A program made the position numbers and the translations under genes. The notes beneath the pieces are model-generated. The model was given only the letters and a program-made list of their open reading frames with translations, did not search any database and had not been told where the DNA came from. A stretch of 64,000 bases of DNA from Heloderma charlesbogerti (Eukaryota; Chordata; Lepidosauria; Squamata; Helodermatidae). Position 1 is the first letter of the stretch. Every line of letters begins with the position of its first letter. Below are positions 61,144 through 64,000 of the stretch, one piece after another. Location of the stretch: positions 682,001 through 746,000 of the forward strand of contig JANEZZ010000734.1 of the NCBI GenBank assembly GCA_026122225.1, given 5' to 3'.

Positions 61144-63216
61144 ATAGCTATCACCCATGAAAGCTAAAGTTAAGGCAACTTGTTTTAGTGCTAAATATAT
61201 GTTTTGGGTGTTTTCTTCTGGACACCCAGCTGCAAACTGTTAATCTGTGCTGGTTTTGCTTTTCACATCTACAACAGTTCTACTTGTTCCTAGGTATGAT
61301 AATTCAGTGCGGCTCTAAATCTGGATTTCTATTCTTCCATCATTCCATTTGATGTCAGTCTGTCATCACAACTACTGATCTAGTATAAGTGACAAGGAAT
61401 TCCCTGGTGTCCTGAGGCAGTCATTAAGTGCAGGAGGAGAAGGTTATGAAACCTGACAATGTTTTCACAGTCTGTGAGAGCTACCATTTCATTCCCATCT
61501 CTAGCACTGGTACATATTTATTTACTTATCTATTTTCGAGCTTAGATCTAACTTCTAATCCCAGGGGCTAAGATTGGGAAACAGTATGCTGTTAAAACGA
61601 ACATAACATATAGTAAACTGAAACATTCCCTCCCTCACAATTTGCTTAATCTAAAACTAAATGCCTTTCATTGTTTCCTAAATATGTGCTTGCTAGGGCT
61701 CTGGCAAGCTTCTAGGGAAGGAAGCTCCATAAATGAGAAGACCTGTCTTGCATGCACTCTTAAAATTTCAACTTGGTACATGGATTATTTTATTTCATTT
61801 TATTTCTTAACATGTCTATGCTTCCCTTCTGCCTCATTGGACCGTCAAGACAGCTAACACCTCAATCTTAAAACAACATAAAATACCACAACAAGCAATT
61901 AAAATACTGAGCACAAGGACCCCCAAAGTTATTTAGCATCTCAGCTCCAGTGACAAAGCATCAAGATAAAAAGAAAGAATGCGTACATGCAAGTTAAGCA
62001 CCTGTGTGGGTTTAGCAACAGGACAAGGAAGCCAGGGCAGTCAACCCTTCCCCACCTTCTGCTAGTAAATAACCTGTATTTTCAGAGAAAAAAACCAAAT
62101 AATCTGTATAAGAATATGTTCATGTAATGCTTATTATTAGATATCTACCACACAGATTTTGCTAATTTTTCTTTAAACTGAAGCTTGAGCAGTGTAGATG
62201 TGCAGAAAATTTTGAAATTTAGAAAAAGTTAAAACCTCAAGCTTTAATAGCCAAACAGTATGTTTCTGCACTCTGGCCAGGAGCCTGAGGCAGTTGGGGA
62301 ACTACAGCTCCCATGTAGCTCTGCACCATGCAGACATGCAGGGAGAAAATTACATAGGTGGGGATGGAGGGAAGGCCTTGGGCTTTGTGAGTTGGGCCTG
62401 CTGTCAGAGCAGCCATATTGGCAGTAGGGATGGTCATGGAGGCAGTGGCGAATGCTCTGAGGTGGAGGAGGAGAAAAAGAAGCAGCACTAGAAAAGCCAG
62501 GTTTTAAAATGTGGGGGAAGAGGAAAGGAGGTGGGCTTGAGGCCTGAGGGGAAGAAGCAAATGTTGTTCAGCGGCCACAGTTGTGAGAAAGTGAGGGCCA
62601 GAAGTCCTTGGTTGCCTTGAAGGGAAGTAACCTCCATACAGCTTCTGGAGGACTGACATAACAGGAGTCAAGGAACAGCATATTTTGCCCTCAGACTACT
62701 AATGCTCACGGCGATATGGGCTTTACACACCTAACAATAGAAAACAGCTATGAAGGTACAAAGCTCCCAAGAGTGTGAGAGATATCCAGTTGTTGCATTG
62801 AGTGTCATATGTATGACTACCTGCCTGCTGGACAGAAGTAGTGGGTCTGTGCTTGGTGCAATGAGTTCCTGGTCCTTAGAGAACATACTCATTCTGTTGA
62901 AGCCAAGGCTGCTAACCTGGAGAAACTGTGGAAGGCAGAGAGGTTTGTGGGATGTGATAGCAGTGTCCTAATCTCAGGGTGACAGCTCCTCTGCAGTCAT
63001 AGGTATGAGATCTCAGGGAAGGAGGAAAGAAGAAACATTTCCACTCCAAGGAAATGATCCCTTAGAAAGGACCCATTATTTGGGGGATAAACAGATATCC
63101 TCTTGTGCCTCCAGGGGGCTCTTCACCACACTCCCCAACAGATGACATGATCTGCAAAGAATATGGCAGGCCTTGGATCAGTCTTTTCAGCTTGGTGAAA
63201 CACACACAAACACACT
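61144..63216. other. No gene recognised
   Basis: Mostly unassigned. An L2-like antisense tail is possible at 61785-61870 (ATTTTATTTCATTTTATTTC). TAGGGATGGTCATGG at 62426 resembles a hAT end but no partner was found. Confidence 0.45.
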
Positions 63217-63219
63217 AAT

Positions 63220-63257
<38 letters not shown>

Positions 63258-63260
63258 ACC
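63217..63260. repeat. (TC)n(AC)n microsatellite
   Basis: TCTCTCTCTCTCTC followed by about 14 AC units. Confidence 0.95.
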
Positions 63261-63464
63261 ATATATGTGTAATTCAGAAACAAGGCAGATCTATTTACAT
63301 TGCAGACAGAATCTTTAAAAGTCATGGATGAAGATTCCTAGGATATGCTAACACTACATAACATATTATTATGTAAGGGGAAAGGTATCATAACTGTTCA
63401 CTTTATTTTTCTGTTGTTTGCAGAAGTTGTTACAACATGCCAGGCATGGATAGATCAGGTCTTG

Positions 63465-63720
63465 TACAGGTTATTTATTTTGAGGTTTTATATCCCACTT
63501 TTCAACTTTGATTAAAATGTTCAAAGTGACACACAATAAATATATATAAAACATGAACAAGGTTAAAATCATCAAATAAAAATGAAATAACTAGAAGCAT
63601 AATATAATACTAAAGCAATAGGCTGTAAGATTGGATAAAACAGCAAACAAAGCATCCTATATAAAAATAAAAGTTGCTGTTTGTAAGGGGAAAAAACTGT
63701 AGAAAATACAAAGGTCTTTA
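63465..63720 (-). repeat. L2-like LINE tail
   Basis: GTTATTTATTTTGAGGTTTT, ATCCCACTTTTCAACTTTG and TTCAAAGTGACACACAATAA are the antisense of an L2-like 3' end. Confidence 0.6.
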
Positions 63721-63724
63721 GACA

Positions 63725-63928
63725 TTACTTTAAATGTGCGTGTAGCAGCTACGTCTTTATTTTTTCATTTTTACTCTAGAGTAGGCACAGGACCCCAATC
63801 CAGATTGGGACCCTAGTGGGGGTGTGGGCTTTTAAGATCTGAATTGGGCCTCCTTTACCTATTCTAGAGTAAAAATGAAAAGAAACCATAGCTGCTAGAC
63901 ACGTATTTACAGTAATGTCTGCTTTGCC
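63725..63928. mobile_element. Palindromic DNA element (TACTCTAGA type)
   Basis: Left TTTCATTTTTACTCTAGAGT pairs with right ATTCTAGAGTAAAAATGAAA. Outer GCGTGTAGCAGCTACG pairs loosely with TAGCTGCTAGACACG. A degraded copy is at 36600-36838. Confidence 0.65.
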
Positions 63929-64000
63929 CCTCAGCCTGTAGGAGCAGGAAGAGCTAAGAGGAGAAAGCCCAGGCTACAACCCCCCCCCCCAAGTTATTTA

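Overview
This 64 kb window is vertebrate, very probably squamate reptile (lizard or snake), non-coding DNA. I see no host protein-coding exon, rRNA gene or functional tRNA gene. The assignment rests on the repeat mix: RTE-BovB LINEs ending in ACAACAACAA, Sauria-type tRNA SINEs, CR1 and L2 LINEs, Tc1 and hAT DNA transposons, and an L1 with its own ORF1. The exact species cannot be told from the sequence.

Layout. 0-9 kb holds hAT and Harbinger-like elements, hairpin elements, Sauria SINEs and two short RTE tails with target-site duplications (TSDs). 9-20 kb holds CR1 and L2 tails, a solo LTR inside a long palindromic element (12.46-13.71 kb), a decayed non-LTR reverse transcriptase (15.64-17.16 kb) and a hAT element (18.98-19.37 kb). 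20-30 kb holds a Harbinger-like element, a 2.6 kb foldback with tandem-repeat arms (23.41-26.05 kb) invaded by a second solo LTR, an L2 pol relic cut by BovB, and a 0.74 kb BovB fragment. 30-41 kb holds an ERV-like solo LTR inside CR1, a local tandem duplication, and L2-like tails in opposite orientations. 41-46 kb holds an 843 bp hAT element, a third solo LTR and a complete but broken Tc1 element. 46.5-53 kb is a nest: a palindromic element was hit by an L1 that carries ORF1 but no ORF2 (13 bp TSD), that L1 was hit by a nearly full-length BovB, and the palindrome's right arm was separately hit by a 947 bp hAT element (8 bp TSD). 53-64 kb holds Harbinger-like, Sauria SINE and CR1 copies, a 713 bp hAT element, a 258 bp local duplication and microsatellites.

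The most unusual signal is a group of non-autonomous hAT elements with TAGGGATG...CATCCCTA or TAGGGCTG...CAGCCCTA ends and 8 bp TSDs. Each has a core of strong palindromes. Where both arms are kept, GC-rich arms run outward from the core to a consensus 5' splice donor near each end. Several arms have an ATG-opened frame that stays open to that donor. This looks like a mobile bidirectional first-exon cassette. Architecture, termini and TSDs are read directly from the sequence; promoter activity and exon use are inference.

A second notable signal is a solo-LTR family (TGTCAGG...TGACA) with three copies. Two of them share an unbroken ~100-codon frame inside the LTR.
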